NCBI RefSeq assembly: GCF_026262505.1
Contig: NC_067205.1
Span: 15,252,001 to 15,316,000, forward strand
DNA: 64,000 nt
Direction of reading: 5' to 3'
From: Trichomonas vaginalis G3
Taxonomy: Eukaryota > Parabasalia > Trichomonadida > Trichomonadidae
Shown piece after piece: positions 8,751 to 22,300 of this stretch; the first letter of the stretch is position 1; each line of letters begins with the position of its first letter. The notes beneath the pieces were generated by a model. The model was given only the letters and a program-made list of their open reading frames with translations. It did not search any database and was not told the DNA's origin. The position numbers and the translations under genes were made by a program.

Positions 8751-8910
8751 TTACATCCAAATAAAAATTTTCAGTAAAATAAAAAATAAACTTAAAAATA
8801 AATGATATCACCACCCTCACACGTATGAAAACATCCATTTAAATTTAGGTGAAGTGGTGAGATCTCACCTCTTTTTTCACCTGTTTTTTCACCCTGTTGA
8901 ATTCATTGCT

Positions 8911-9147
8911 TTATAACTCTCTTCCTTTCTCCAACTCTTCTAACTTCTTCTTAAGTTCAGCAATGTTGTCCTCATGAAGTTTAATCTTTCTCAAAATTCC
9001 TTCTTTATCTAATGGTTGCTTTATCTTTCTAAACTGAACTCTACCATCCTTCATAGTATGAATGTAAAAACCTTCTGGAATAGTTCCTGATTTAATGTAT
9101 TCTACCAAAAACTTTTGTTTCATTGCTTCAGTGACTTTAGTCGTCAT
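8911..9147 (-). CDS. Small coiled-coil protein, 78 aa (left arm copy)
   Basis: MTTKVTEAMKQKFLVEYIKS starts at 9147. The middle has beta-like FYIHTMKDGRVQFRKI, and residues about 50-76 form a charged coiled coil (LHEDNIAELKKKLEELEKG). A copy lies at 26686-26921 in the right arm. No enzymatic motif. The short helical tail could mediate dimerisation, so a DNA-binding accessory factor is possible but unsupported. One 18-bp-type palindrome (GGTGAGATCTCACC) lies just downstream at about 8852-8865. Confidence 0.5.
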   Translation of the reverse strand: MTTKVTEAMKQKFLVEYIKSGTIPEGFYIHTMKDGRVQFRKIKQPLDKEGILRKIKLHEDNIAELKKKLEELEKGREL

Positions 9148-9727
9148 TTTACTCTAAGGTGAAGATAGCACAGCGATAATGGATTTCATGACTTTTAGTA
9201 TTTCATGCAATCTTAACAAATAGCCTTACAAGTACTTCCAGTGTCCCTAGCTGTCCCTCCTTTTTATATAACTCCATGACATTTATAATCTCGCGAAACT
9301 TAACAGGTAGCATAACAGATTAAAATCAGATGAGGTTTTGAACCAAAATTTCTAAGCAACGTTGTCAAGGATTTTGATGAACTAGGGACAGAGTGTGGCA
9401 AAGTCCAAGATTTAATTTATCTTCATCTGTTTCATCAGCTATCTCATCTAATATTCCAATATTTTATTCATAACTCGTGGCAAACTCACTAACTTTCATT
9501 ATGTTCATCTGCATGCTTCATCTGATAGAAAGTATGACTTTCATTAACTCTGTGAGATAATGAAAACTACTAGGGACAGAGACCATGGCAAAGTTTATGA
9601 CTTTCATTATTTCCAGAACTTAATGAAAACTACTAGGGACAGAGACCATGGCAAAGTTCATGATTTAATTTATTCTCTCACTAACAACAAACACAAACTC
9701 CAACACTAACGACAAAAATAAATGTCC
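9148..9727. repeat. Non-coding spacer with three CTAGGGACAGAG boxes
   Basis: About 580 bases with no gene. A motif CTAGGGACAGAG(ACC)ATGGCAAAG occurs three times (near 9385, 9571 and 9630; the first variant reads CTAGGGACAGAGTGTGGCAA), each followed by T-rich ATGA(C/T)TTT blocks. The region is mirrored at 26106-26685. It lies between two outward-reading genes and probably carries promoter or terminator elements. Confidence 0.55.
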
Positions 9728-12330
9728 TCACTTCTTAACAAAGTAATATGTGCTTCTTACACCACCATAGCTCAAACGTTTCTTTTCAAACATCGATTGA
9801 AACTTATTTTGAGCCATTGGCTTTAGTCTCTTTTTCTTCAAATACGCCAAGAAATCTTCTTCACATCTTTTCACTTCATAGCCTTCTTTAAACTCCTCCT
9901 TGTTAAGTTCTATGAAATCCTTTATATCATTCTTTGTTGCAATGGCTTCTTCACGAACGACATCATGAACTATTTCATCACTGTTCTCATGTATGACCTC
10001 CTTATTGCATGAACTATTTCATCACTGTTCTCATGTATGACCTCCTCACTGTTCTCATGAACTATTTCATCATGTTCATGTATGACCTCCTTACTGTCTT
10101 TCATAAGCGTTTCAAAGTCTCCTTTACTCATTACTTCAATCTCATGCTGTTCACAGTAGTACTTAAACTCACTGTATATGTCTTTGTTGTATGTTATATT
10201 GCTTCCCATGTACTCCATGAATTTTTCAAGCACTTCCTCATAATTCACTGTTTCTTTCTTTCCACGACCTTCTAATATCATACTTGCTTCGTAAATATAA
10301 CTTCTTGCAGAACCGTCTCGCTTTCTACTTCTCTTCACAAATTCTCTCATCTTGCCGCCAAATACATTTGAACTACATGCAAAGAATTCATTCTCCTTCG
10401 CAAATTCTTTATATCTTCTGTAGCACTCTGTACAATTCCATCCGGATACAAACTTTTCATAGAACTCCTCGTAAAACATTTGGTAAGGTGTTTTGTTCAT
10501 TTCGATGAGTTCTTGTTTAGCCCTGGTGAATGGTATCTTCCTTACATCAAATTCACTTAAATCTTTCTTCATGAAGTACGTCAGTAAGTTTGAATAAAAC
10601 TCTTCATTAAAGCTTTCAATGAGATTTGAGAAATATTCGTAATTTCCTTTGTATCTGCTGCTTACGTCAATGACAACAAATCTTCTGTCGTCTTTGTCAA
10701 TCTTTACTGAGTTGAAGTTGTTAGATATCATGATGATATTACAAACATTCTCTATCTTTCTTACTGGCTGACACTTCTGATTTAAGTCCAACTGAGTCTC
10801 TGTTACTATTGACTTTAGTGCGTCGTGGTTCATGACCTTAGACGTATCGCATGAGCTTAGTTCATTGCATACGATGAGCTTCATGTTCTCAATAGCAGCA
10901 TTGAATCTACCAACCACATTCTCTATTGCCGTTATATTATTGTTGGCGTACTTGCTAATGAGCTCGCATAGAACATTACTAAGTACATTCTTACCAGTTC
11001 CTTGCTTTCCTATTAACAAAAGTACTGTTCCAGTCTTTCCACAAGGATTTTGAACGATGTAGGCGAACCAGTTCAAAACATACTCATAAAGCTCTTCATC
11101 CTCATTACATATGACATCGTGAACATGTTTCAAATATCCTTCAATAACGCTTTCATCTACTTCATTCAGTACCTCATACTCATATCCTCTGAAATAGCTG
11201 TAAATGTCATCTCTTTCGTCAAAGAATCTCATGCCTGACTTCATAAGATAGTTCTTGTTCTGACCCGCTTCATAAATCATCAGTGCGTTCACATCCTTCT
11301 CCTCAATACGTCCTACATAAATACTCTTCATGAGCTTATTGAATTCCTTGCTATCTACTGACACAAGTGTTGTTGTGTCTCGTATTCCATCATAATCTTT
11401 CACTAGATATGTCATACGTGCTCCGTCAATAACACAACACATCTTCTTAAGTCATTTATAACACTAGCTATGTCAATACCTTCTCACTCATGTACTTATT
11501 TCTTCTCAAGTCCTTTAGTGTGAAAGTGTCTCTAAGTTCTATTTCAAGCAATTCATTTACACATCCTTTGCAATACTTCTCTATAAAATATTTCTGTCGT
11601 TCTTTACTAAGTTTCTTAACAGCTCTGAAGAACCATGTGTTTTGACTCAAACATCCTTCACAACTTCTCTCATTCATTCCTAGTTCTTTCATGTCATTAT
11701 CTTCAACCTCTATGGTCTCATTGAGTAAGGTCAAAGGGTTCTTAGTCATTGCTGGTCTTATCTGAAACAATGTTGTGCAACAGGTTTAACTAGTTCAGCA
11801 ACGTCCTTCCTTAATATGAATAGCTGTTTCCACTCATCTTTGCTAACAGTTCTTTCATAACCACTGACAGTAATGATTTCATTTGCTGACCTTAGACACT
11901 TATGTTCTATCATTTGTATTGCTTTTGTGTAAGGCTTTCGTGAGCATAGGTTGTATATGTTCATTCCTGCAATGTTCATTCATGCCAATAGTACTAAATC
12001 CTTTCTTTGCTGTTGAGTGCATAATATCCATTAGTTCCTGTGTTCGTATTGCTGTCTCATAAAATACAACAAGACCTTTGTCATCTATGACGTACTTACC
12101 GAAAACATTGCTTATATTCTTTAACCATGAATAACATCCTCATTCATGCTGTCAAACATGAAGTAAGCTTACATACTCTTCACTTATAAGATACTCCACA
12201 AAGTACTTTTAAGCTCTATGTCCTCGTGAGCGATTTCATTAGGTTTGATATTAGTTCCTTTTGTCATTGCTGTCATGTACTTCACTCTCATAGTTCCTTT
12301 CAATAGCGTAAAAATACTTCATTGTTTCAT
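9728..12330 (-). pseudogene. SF3 helicase (primase-helicase-like) gene, left copy, broken
   Basis: Superfamily 3 helicase of the D5/P4-like class. Walker A is GKQGTGKNVL, Walker B is MKLIVCNELSS, and motif C is NIIMISNNFN followed by the arginine motif DDRRFVVIDV. Upstream is a cysteine-rich patch (CEGCLSQNTWFF...YCKGC). The C-terminal part has charged repeats containing EEVIHENSDEIVHA. In Polintons, virophages and poxviruses such helicases unwind DNA for the family B polymerase. This copy is broken, about three or four breaks, although the ATPase core is readable in one piece. Its twin is at 23505-26105. Confidence 0.8.
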
Positions 12331-12391
12331 AACTGCTCTAAATTCTGTTCAAAATTCGTACAACATAACTTTTTAACATTAGTGAAAGAAC

Positions 12392-13096
12392 ATGAGCGAA
12401 ACAACAACATCTAACATTACAGAAGAAGTCAATGACAATGCCGATGAAAACATTACAGAAGGAGCTAGTGAAAATATTGACGAGTTCAGTGAGGAAGAAG
12501 ATATTGAGGACGTCAATGAGAACGTTAGTGGGGAACAAACTCAATGGGAAACATTGAGAAATCATGAAGATTATGAGATTTGTACGACATATCCTTTTAC
12601 TATTCGTCGAAAGAAAAACAAACATATTAAGAGTGAATGCTTAAATAATCATGGTTATATTGTGCTTAGTTTAAACAACAAAATGTACTTAAAGCATAGA
12701 ATTATTGCAGAACAGTGGATTGAAAATCCAAACAATTTGAAAGAAATAGACCATATAAATCATGATAGAACGGACAACAGAATCTCAAACCTTCGTTGGT
12801 GTTCTAGATCTGAAAACAATAGAAATAAAAGCAAGTATAGTGATATAGTTTATGAGTTCGTTGATGAAATATCTGACGAAGCTGTTGAAATAACAGATTA
12901 TGGTAAGCATTCGTTTGAATTCTACTACTATGTTGAGAATGAGGACGCATTCTATTATTATACAGGTCTTAACTATCGAAAACTTCATATAAACTTTACA
13001 AAAACAGGTGCTGCTTATGTTTGTATGATAGATACAGAAAACAAGAGTGTAATCTTATTCATAAACAAATTCAAACGCTTGTACGGGTTCATGTAG
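12392..13096 (+). CDS. HNH endonuclease-like protein (left arm copy)
   Basis: The protein (234 residues) starts MSETTTSNITEEVNDN with an acidic low-complexity leader. Then comes YEICTTYPFTIRRKKNKHI, a NUMOD4-like segment, and YLKHRIIAEQWIENPNNLKE with IDHINHDRTDNRISNLRW, the HNH_3 core (DH, N and N-x-x-W residues). The C-terminal 90 residues form an unknown domain ending FINKFKRLYGFM. HNH_3/NUMOD4 nucleases are common in giant viruses and phages as homing-type enzymes. The gene faces the repeat array and lies 62 bases from the helicase region, on the opposite strand. The frame looks whole here; the right-arm copy is broken. Confidence 0.75.
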   Translation: MSETTTSNITEEVNDNADENITEGASENIDEFSEEEDIEDVNENVSGEQTQWETLRNHEDYEICTTYPFTIRRKKNKHIKSECLNNHGYIVLSLNNKMYLKHRIIAEQWIENPNNLKEIDHINHDRTDNRISNLRWCSRSENNRNKSKYSDIVYEFVDEISDEAVEITDYGKHSFEFYYYVENEDAFYYYTGLNYRKLHINFTKTGAAYVCMIDTENKSVILFINKFKRLYGFM

Positions 13097-16000
13097 GACA
13101 AACATTATTTTTCAACACTAACGCCAACACGTAGGACAAACATTCATGACTAACATTACTGTATAACGTAAATGTTTTGTCATGATTTAATCGTAAATGT
13201 TTTGTCAAAACTTCATCGTACATGTTTTGTCATGATTTCTTCGTAATGAACGTATATGTTTTGTCAAAACTTCATCGTACATGTTTTGTCATGATTTCTT
13301 CGTACATGTTTTGTCATGACTTCATCGTAAATGATTTGTCATGATTTCTTCGTAATGAACGTATATGTTTTGTCATGATTTAATCGTATATGCTTTGTCA
13401 TGACCTCATCGTATATGTTTTGTCAAGACTTCTTCGTATATGCTTTGTCATGACTTCTTCATCGTAAATGTTTTGTCATGACTTCTTCGTATATGCTTTG
13501 TCATGATTTCATCGTACATGTTTTGTCATGACCTCATCGTAAATGTTTTGTTATGACCTCATCGTATATGCTTTGTCAAACATGAACGTAAATGTTTTGT
13601 CAAACATGAGCGTAAATGTTTTGTCATGACTTCATCGTAATGAACGTAAATGTTTTGTCATGATTTCATCGTATATGTTTTGTCAAGACTTCTTCGTATA
13701 TGCTTTGTCATGATTTCATCGTAAATGTTTTGTCATGACCTCATCGTAAATGTTTTGTTATGACCTCATGGAACTTAAACGTAAATGTTTTGTTATGACC
13801 TCATCGTATATGCTTTGTCAAACTTCTTCGTATATGCTTTGTCAAACATGAACGTAAATGTTTTGTCAAACATGAACGTAAATGTTTTGTCATGACTTCA
13901 TCGTAATGAGCATAAATGACCCAAAAATAATGTTTAGGTGAAGAGGTGAGATCTCACCTCTTTTCTCACCTCTTTTCTCACCTCATTGAATTTTCATGAT
14001 TTCTTCGTATATGCTTTGTCAAACATAAACGTAAATGTTTTGTCAAGACTTCATCGTATATGTTTTATCATGACTTCATCGTATATGTTTTGTCAAACAT
14101 GAACGTAAATGTTTTGTCATGACTTCTTCGTATATGCTTTGTCATGATTTCTTCGTAAATGTTTTGTCAAGACTTCATCGTATATGTTTTGTCATGATTT
14201 CTTCGTTTATGTTTTGTCAAACATGAACGTAAATGATTTGTCATGATTTCATCGTAAATGTTTTGTCATGATTTCATCGTAATGAGCGTAAATGACCCAA
14301 AAATAATGTTTAGGTGAAGAGGTGAGATCTCACCTCTTTTCTCACCTCTTTTCTCACCTCATTGAATTTTCATGATTTCTTCATCGTAATGAGCGTAAAT
14401 GTTTTGTCATGATTTCATCGTATATGTTTTGTCAAACATGAACGTAAATGATTTGTCGAAACTTCATCGTATATGCTTTGTCATGACTTCTTCATCGTAT
14501 ATGCTTTGTCAAACATGAACGTAAATGATTTGTCGAAACTTCATCGTAAATGATTTGTCATGATTTCATCGTATATGCTTTGTCATGACTTCTTCATCGT
14601 AATGAACGTATATGCTTTGTCAAGACTTCTTCATCGTAATGAGCGTAAATCAGACAAAAATATATTTTAGGTGAAGAGGTGAGATCTCACCTCTTTTCTC
14701 ACCTCATGAATTTTCATGATTTCTTCATCGTAATGAGCGTATATGTTTTGTCATGATTTCTTCGTATATGTTTTGTCAAAACTTCATCGTACATGTTTTG
14801 TCATGATTTCATCGTACATGTTTTGTCGAAACTTCATCGTAATGAGCGTAAATCAGACAAAAATATATTTTAGGTGAAGAGGTGAGATCTCACCTCTTTT
14901 CTCACCTCATGAATTTTCATGATTTCTTCATCGTAATGAGCGTATATGTTTTGTCATGATTTCTTCGTATATGTTTTGTCATGATTTCTTCGTATATGTT
15001 TTGTCATGATTTCATCGTAAATGTTTTGTCATGACCTCATCGTACATGTTTTGTCATGATTTCATCGTACATGTTTTGTCGAAACTTCATCGTAATGAGT
15101 GTAAATGTTTTGTCATGACTTCATCGTAAATGTTTTGTCATGACTTCTTCGTTTATGTTTTGTCATGATTTCATTGTACATGTTTTGTCATGATTTCATC
15201 GTACATGTTTTGTCGAAACTTCATCGTATATGTTTTGTCATGATTTCATTGTATATGCTTTGTCAAACATGAACGTAAATGATTTGTCATGATTTCATCG
15301 TATATGCTTTGTCAAACATGAACGTATATGCTTTGTCAAACATGAACGTATATGCTTTGTCATGACTTCTTCATCGGAATGAGCGTAAATGTTTTGTCAA
15401 GACTTCTTCATCGTAATGAGTGTAAATGTTTTGTCATGACTTCATCGTATATGCTTTGTCAAGACTTCATCGTATATGTTTTGTCATGATTTCTTCGTAC
15501 ATGTTTTGTCATGACTTCATCGTAAATGATTTGTCATGATTTCTTCGTAATGAACGTATATGTTTTGTCATGATTTAATCGTATATGCTTTGTCATGACC
15601 TCATCGTATATGTTTTGTCAAGACTTCTTCGTATATGCTTTGTCATGACTTCTTCATCGTAAATGTTTTGTCATGACTTCTTCGTATATGCTTTGTCATG
15701 ATTTCATCGTACATGTTTTGTCATGACCTCATCGTAAATGTTTTGTTATGACCTCATCGTATATGCTTTGTCAAACATGAACGTAAATGTTTTGTCAAAC
15801 ATGAGCGTAAATGTTTTGTCATGACTTCATCGTAATGAACGTAAATGTTTTGTCATGATTTCATCGTATATGTTTTGTCAAGACTTCTTCGTATATGCTT
15901 TGTCATGATTTCATCGTAAATGTTTTGTCATGACCTCATCGTAAATGTTTTGTTATGACCTCATGGAACTTAAACGTAAATGTTTTGTTATGACCTCATC

Positions 16001-19000
16001 GTATATGCTTTGTCAAACTTCTTCGTATATGCTTTGTCAAACATGAACGTAAATGTTTTGTCAAACATGAGCGTAAATGTTTTGTCATGACTTCATCGTA
16101 ATGAGCATAAATGACCCAAAAATAATGTTTAGGTGAAGAGGTGAGATCTCACCTCTTTTCTCACCTCTTTTCTCACCTCATTGAATTTTCATGATTTCTT
16201 CGTATATGCTTTGTCAAACATAAACGTAAATGTTTTGTCAAGACTTCATCGTATATGTTTTATCATGACTTCATCGTATATGTTTTGTCAAACATGAACG
16301 TAAATGTTTTGTCATGACTTCTTCGTATATGCTTTGTCATGATTTCTTCGTAAATGTTTTGTCAAGACTTCATCGTATATGTTTTGTCATGATTTCTTCG
16401 TTTATGTTTTGTCAAACATGAGCGTAAATGTTTTGTCATGACTTCATCGTAATGAGCATAAATGACCCAAAAATAATGTTTAGGTGAAGAGGTGAGATCT
16501 CACCTCTTTTCTCACCTCTTTTCTCACCTCTTTTCTCACCTCATTGAATTTTCATGATTTCTTCGTATATGCTTTGTCAAACATAAACGTAAATGTTTTG
16601 TCAAGACTTCATCGTATATGTTTTATCATGACTTCATCGTATATGTTTTGTCAAACATGAACGTAAATGTTTTGTCATGACTTCTTCGTATATGCTTTGT
16701 CATGATTTCTTCGTAAATGTTTTGTCAAGACTTCATCGTATATGTTTTGTCATGATTTCTTCGTTTATGTTTTGTCAAACATGAACGTAAATGATTTGTC
16801 ATGATTTCATCGTAAATGTTTTGTCATGATTTCATCGTAATGAGCGTAAATGACCCAAAAATAATGTTTAGGTGAAGAGGTGAGATCTCACCTCTTTTCT
16901 CACCTCTTTTCTCACCTTCATTGAATTTTCTGATTTCTTCATCGTAATGAGCGTAAATGTTTTGGTCATGATTTCATCGTATATGTTTTGTCAAACATGA
17001 ACGTAAATGATTTGTCGAAAACTTCATCGTATATGCTTGTCATGACTTCTTCATCGTATATGCTTTGTCAAACATGAACGTAAATGATTTGTCGAAACTT
17101 CATCGTAAATGATTTGTCATGATTTCATCGTATATGCTTTGTCATGACTTCTTCATCGTAATGAACGTATATGCTTTGTCAAGACTTCTTCATCGTAATG
17201 AGCGTAAATCAGACAAAAATATTTTAGGTGAAGAGGTGAGATCTCACCTCTTTTCTCACCTCATGAATTTTCATGATTTCTTCATCGTAATGAGCGTATA
17301 TGTTTTGTCATGATTTCTTCGTATATGTTTTGTCAAAACTTCATCGTACATGTTTTGTCATGATTTCATCGTACATGTTTTGTCGAAACTTCATCGTAAT
17401 GAGCGTAAATCAGACAAAAATATATTTTAGGTGAAGAGGTGAGATCTCACCTCTTTTCTCACCTCATGAATTTTCAATGATTTCTTCATCGTAATAGCGT
17501 ATAGTTTTGTCATGATTTTCTTCGTATATGTTTGTCATGATTTCTTCGTATATGTTTTGTCATGATTTCATCGTAAATGTTTTGTCATGACCTCATCGTA
17601 CATGTTTTGTCATGATTTCATCGTACATGTTTTGTCGAAACTTCATCGTAATGAGTGTAAATGTTTTGTCATGACTTCATCGTAAATGTTTTGTCATGAC
17701 TTCTTCGTTTATGTTTTGTCATGATTTCATTGTACATGTTTTGTCGAAACTTCATCGTATATGTTTTGTCATGATTTCATTGTATATGCTTTGTCAAACA
17801 TGAACGTAAATGATTTGTCATGATTTCATCGTATATGCTTTGTCAAACATGAACGTATATGCTTTGTCAAACATGAACGTATATGCTTTGTCATGACTTC
17901 TTCATCGGAATGAGCGTAAAATGTTTTGTCAAGACTTCTTCATCGTAATGAGTGTAAATGTTTTGTCATGACTTCATCGTATATGCTTTGTCAAGACTTC
18001 ATCGTATATGTTTTGTCATGATTTCTTCATCGTAATGCTTTGTCAAAATGAACGTATATGCTTTGTCAAACATGAACGTATATGCTTTGTCATGACTTCT
18101 TCATCGGAATGAGCGTAAATGTTTTGTCAAGACTTCTTCATCGTAATGAGTGTAAATGTTTTGTCATGATTTCATCGTACATGTTTTGTCATGACTTCTT
18201 CATCGTAATGAGTGTAAATGTTTTGTCATGATTTCTTCATCGTAATGAGTGTAAATGTTTTGTCATGACTTCATCGTATATGCTTTGTCAAGACTTCATC
18301 GTATATGCTTTGTCATGATTTCTTCATCGTATATGCTTTGTCAAGAACTTCTTCGTAAATTTTTGTCATGATTTCATCGTAATGAGCGTAAATGACCCAA
18401 AAATAATGTTTAGGTGAAGAGGTGAGATCTCACCTCTTTTCTCACCTCTTTTCTCACCTCATGAATTTTCATGATTTCTTCGTATATGCTTTGTCATGAC
18501 TTCATCGTATATGCTTTGTCATGACTTCATCGTAAATGTTTTGTCATGACCTCATCGTATATGCTTTGTCATGATTTCTTCATCGTAATGAGCGTAAATG
18601 ACCCAAAAATAATGTTTAGGTGAAGAGGTGAGATCTCACCTCTTTTCTCACCTCATGAATTTTCATGATTTCTTCGTATATGCTTTGTCAAACATGAACG
18701 TATATGCTTTGTCATGACTTCATCGTATATGCTTTGTCAAGACTTCTTCGTAAATGTTTTGTCATGATTTCATCGTAATGAGCGTAAATGACCCAAAATA
18801 ATGTTTAGGTGAAGAGGTGAGATCTCACCTCTTTTCTCACCTCTTTTCTCACCTCATGAATTTTCATGATTTCTTGTATATGCTTTGTCAAACATGAACG
18901 TATATGCTTTGTCAAACATGAACGTATATGCTTTGTCAAACATGAACGTAAATGTTTTGTCATATCTTCATCGTAATGAGCGTAAATGATCCAAAAATAA

Positions 19001-19072
19001 TGTTTATGTTAGAATGTTAGATCTAACACCTTTTCTAACATGTTTTCTAACATGGAGGATTTCATTAGATAT
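13097..19072. repeat. Left half of iteron-like satellite array
   Basis: About 6 kb of short repeats, each about 24-25 bp, variants of CGTAAATGTTTTGTCATGA + CTTCAT and CGTATATGCTTTGTCAAACA + TGAA. They are interrupted about a dozen times by a cassette CCCAAAAATAATGTTTAGGTG with AGAGGTGAGATCTCACCTCT and one or more TTTCTCACCTC repeats. Higher-order copying is visible: a block from about 13320 recurs at an offset of 2195 bases (about 15516 on), and 14260-14900 recurs about 2.56 kb on. No gene; frames of 60-80 residues within it are chance. Near the centre the palindrome type changes from GGTGAGATCTCACC to TGTTAGATCTAACA. Confidence 0.9.
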
Positions 19073-19317
19073 ACACATTCTTCCTTCATTTCATTCTATA
19101 CACAATTTACATCATAGACGATTTAATAGATATAATACTTTACTGTTTCATCTGATATACACATTCTTCCTTCATTTCATTCTATACACAATTTACATCA
19201 TAGACGATTTAATAGATATAATACTTTCTGTTTCATCTGATATACACATTCTTCCCTAAACATTATTTTAGTTAAAGTCCATCAAATATTTTTAGGATAC
19301 TTTCACCAAATAATATT
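19073..19317. repeat. Centre of the palindrome: 245-bp spacer with 86-bp direct repeats
   Basis: The inverted arms end at GGAGGATTTCATTAGATATA (to 19072) and resume in inverse at 19318. The spacer holds just over two copies of an 85-86-bp direct repeat: cassettes starting CACATTCTTCC at 19074, 19160 and 19245. A unique AT-rich tail follows (19256-19317). No gene. This is the only asymmetric sequence between the arms. Confidence 0.85.
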
Positions 19318-22300
19318 TATATCTAATGAAATCCTCCATGTTAGAAAACATGTTAGAAAACATGTTAGAAAACATGTTAGAAAACATGTTAGAAAAGGTG
19401 TTAGATCTAACATTCTAACATAAACATTATTTTTGGATCATTTACGCTCATTACGATGAAGTCATGACAAAACATTTACGTTCATGTTTGACAAAGCATA
19501 TACGTTCATGTTTGACAAAGCATATACGAAGAAATCATGAAAATTCATGAGGTGAGAAAAGAGGTGAGAAAAGAGGTGAGATCTCACCTCTTCACCTAAA
19601 CATTATTTTTGGGTCATTTACGCTCATTACGATGAAATCATGACAAAACATTTACGAAGAAGTCTTGACAAAGCATATACGATGAAGTCATGACAAAGCA
19701 TATACGTTCATGTTTGACAAAGCATATACGAAGAAATCATGAAAATTCATGAGGTGAGAAAAGAGGTGAGATCTCACCTCTTCACCTAAACATTATTTTT
19801 GGGTCATTTACGCTCATTACGATGAAGAAATCATGACAAAGCATATACGATGAGGTCATGACAAAACATTTACGATGAAGTCATGACAAAGCATATACGA
19901 TGAAGTCATGACAAAGCATATACGAAGAAATCATGAAAATTCATGAGGTGAGAAAAGAGGTGAGAAAAGAGGTGAGATCTCACCTCTTCACCTAAACATT
20001 ATTTTTGGGTCATTTACGCTCATTACGATGAAATCATGACAAAACATTTACGAAGAAGTCTTGACAAAGCATATACGATGAAGAAATCATGACAAAGCAT
20101 ATACGATGAAGTCTTGACAAAGCATATACGATGAAGTCATGACAAAACATTTACACTCATTACGATGAAGAAATCATGACAAAACATTTACACTCATTAC
20201 GATGAAGAAGTCATGACAAAACATGTACGATGAAATCATGACAAAACATTTACACTCATTACGATGAAGAAGTCTTGACAAAACATTTACGCTCATTCCG
20301 ATGAAGAAGTCATGACAAAGCATATACGTTCATGTTTGACAAAGCATATACGTTCATGTTTGACAAAGCATATACGATGAAGAAATCATGACAAAACATA
20401 TACGATGAAGTCTTGACAAAGCATATACGATGAAGTCATGACAAAACATTTACACTCATTACGATGAAGAAGTCTTGACAAAACATTTACGCTCATTCCG
20501 ATGAAGAAGTCATGACAAAGCATATACGTTCATGTTTGACAAAGCATATACGTTCATGTTTGACAAAGCATATACGATGAAATCATGACAAATCATTTAC
20601 GTTCATGTTTGACAAAGCATATATAATGAAATCATGACAAAACATATACGATGAAGTTTCGACAAAACATGTACGATGAAATCATGACAAAACATGTACA
20701 ATGAAATCATGACAAAACATAAACGAAGAAGTCATGACAAAACATTTACACTCATTACGATGAAGTTTCGACAAAACATGTACGATGAAATCATGACAAA
20801 ACATGTACGATGAGGTCATGACAAAACATTTACGATGAAATCATGACAAAACATATACGAAGAAATCATGACAAAACATATACGAAGAAATCATGACAAA
20901 ACATATACGCTCATTACGATGAAGAAATCATGAAAATTCATGAGGTGAGAAAAGAGGTGAGATCTCACCTCTTCACCTAAAATATATTTTTGTCTGATTT
21001 ACGCTCATTACGATGAAGTTTCGACAAAACATGTACGATGAAATCATGACAAAACATGTACGATGAAGTTTTGACAAAACATATACGAAGAAATCATGAC
21101 AAAACATATACGCTCATTACGATGAAGAAATCATGAAAATTCATGAGGTGAGAAAAGAGGTGAGATCTCACCTCTTCACCTAAAATATATTTTTGTCTGA
21201 TTTACGCTCATTACGATGAAGAAGTCTTGACAAAGCATATACGTTCATTACGATGAAGAAGTCATGACAAAGCATATACGATGAAATCATGACAAATCAT
21301 TTACGATGAAGTTTCGACAAATCATTTACGTTCATGTTTGACAAAGCATATACGATGAAGAAGTCATGACAAAGCATATACGATGAAGTTTCGACAAATC
21401 ATTTACGTTCATGTTTGACAAAACATATACGATGAAATCATGACAAAACATTTACGCTCATTACGATGAAGAAATCATGAAAATTCAATGAGGTGAGAAA
21501 AGAGGTGAGATCTCACCTCTTCACCTAAACATTATTTTTGGGTCATTTACGCTCATTACGATGAAATCATGACAAAACATTTACGATGAAATCATGACAA
21601 ATCATTTACGTTCATGTTTGACAAAACATAAACGAAGAAATCATGACAAAACATATACGATGAAGTCTTGACAAAACATTTACGAAGAAATCATGACAAA
21701 GCATATACGAAGAAGTCATGACAAAACATTTACGTTCATGTTTGACAAAACATATACGATGAAGTCATGATAAAACATATACGATGAAGTCTTGACAAAA
21801 CATTTACGTTTATGTTTGACAAAGCATATACGAAGAAATCATGAAAATTCAATGAGGTGAGAAAAGAGGTGAGAAAAGAGGTGAGATCTCACCTCTTCAC
21901 CTAAACATTATTTTTGGGTCATTTATGCTCATTACGATGAAGTCATGACAAAACATTTACGCTCATGTTTGACAAAACATTTACGTTCATGTTTGACAAA
22001 GCATATACGAAGAAGTTTGACAAAGCATATACGATGAGGTCATAACAAAACATTTACGTTTAAGTTCCATGAGGTCATAACAAAACATTTACGATGAGGT
22101 CATGACAAAACATTTACGATGAAATCATGACAAAGCATATACGAAGAAGTCTTGACAAAACATATACGATGAAATCATGACAAAACATTTACGTTCATTA
22201 CGATGAAGTCATGACAAAACATTTACGCTCATGTTTGACAAAACATTTACGTTCATGTTTGACAAAGCATATACGATGAGGTCATAACAAAACATTTACG

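Noticed and set aside
17119-19259. Short frames in the iteron array and centre
   Set aside because: Satellite sequence read by chance; no shared protein features.
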